The position numbers were made by a program, and so were the translations under genes. Shown piece after piece: positions 15,341-15,458 of a stretch of 15,458 nucleotides of DNA; position 1 is the first letter of the stretch, and each line of letters opens with the position of its first letter. The notes below the pieces were generated by a model. It worked only from the letters and a program-made list of their open reading frames with translations. It was not told the origin of the DNA and ran no database searches. This DNA is from Flavobacterium psychrophilum. Lineage in GTDB: Bacteria > Bacteroidota > Bacteroidia > Flavobacteriales > Flavobacteriaceae. The stretch covers positions 1,538 through 16,995 of the forward strand of contig DZAU01000007.1 of the NCBI GenBank assembly GCA_022729635.1, read 5' to 3'.

Positions 15341-15458
15341 GGTACGAGGTTTGAAGTACGATGTTAGAGGTACGAGGTACGAGTTTAGAGTTAGAGATAC
15401 AAGGTACAAGGTTTAAAATCTTCCCACTTCATATTTCGTACTTCTAACTTTGTACTTC
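15341..15458. repeat. Inverted heptanucleotide repeat array upstream of nuoC
   Basis: On the + strand 15341-15416 divides into 7-bp units: GGTACGA, GGTTTGA, AGTACGA, TGTTAGA, GGTACGA, GGTACGA, GTTTAGA, then one 6-bp unit, then GATACAA, GGTACAA, GGTTTAA. After about 20 bp of non-repeat, the complementary units (TCGTACT, TCTAACT, TTGTACT) run to the window end in opposite orientation. GTAC occurs at 15342, 15356, 15370, 15377, 15404, 15438 and 15452, with spacings near multiples of 7. In an mRNA from the - strand the array lies about 15 bases before the nuoC ATG. It could be longer beyond the window. Confidence 0.75.

Noticed and set aside
15326..15409. 28-residue N-terminal extension of NuoC from the upstream ATG at 15409
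   Set aside because: It translates the heptamer array, has no NuoC character, and a better ATG lies at 15325 where the family homology begins.

Overview
The window looks like a chromosomal segment of a Flavobacterium-like member of the Bacteroidota. Supporting signs are the AT-rich sequence, a TTG-N19-TAnnTTTG promoter of the Bacteroidota sigma type in front of pyrF, weak Shine-Dalgarno signals, and many short hairpin repeats of the kind scattered through flavobacterial genomes. No tRNA, rRNA, CRISPR array, transposase or phage gene was seen.

Layout. (1) 1-920: pyrF (UMP synthesis) on the + strand, with its promoter, a heptanucleotide repeat in the 5' leader and a TTG start. (2) 1084-1938: purU (formyltetrahydrofolate hydrolase) on the - strand, convergent with pyrF. 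(3) 1939-2260: divergent intergenic DNA with hairpin remnants. (4) 2261-5719: a 1152-residue fused B12-dependent acyl-CoA mutase of the IcmF type (B12 domain, G3E GTPase chaperone, mutase). Its linkers carry three in-frame palindromic repeat insertions, one of which is a strong G-quadruplex motif ending in a G7 tract. (5) 5720-6136: a convergent intergenic region packed with hairpins, plus a possible small inverted-repeat element. (6) 6137-15325: a tightly packed - strand operon read right to left as nuoC-D-H-I-J-K-L-M-N followed by a small unknown gene. nuoA and nuoB presumably lie beyond the right edge. (7) 15326-15458: the nuoC leader, built of degenerate 7-bp repeats in inverted orientation.

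How the genes work together. The nuo cluster encodes the quinone-binding and proton-pumping parts of complex I, but nuoE, nuoF and nuoG are absent where they normally sit: nuoD runs directly into nuoH. The locus therefore encodes the 11-subunit form without an NADH-oxidising arm, and the electron donor (ferredoxin, flavodoxin or another partner) cannot be read from this window. NuoM also lacks the conserved TM7 lysine. The 108-residue soluble protein three bases after nuoN is a candidate accessory factor.

The points most worth a second look are the two heptanucleotide arrays directly upstream of start codons, the in-frame repeat insertions with the G-quadruplex in icmF, the missing NADH module with the NuoM lysine loss, and the small gene linked to nuoN.
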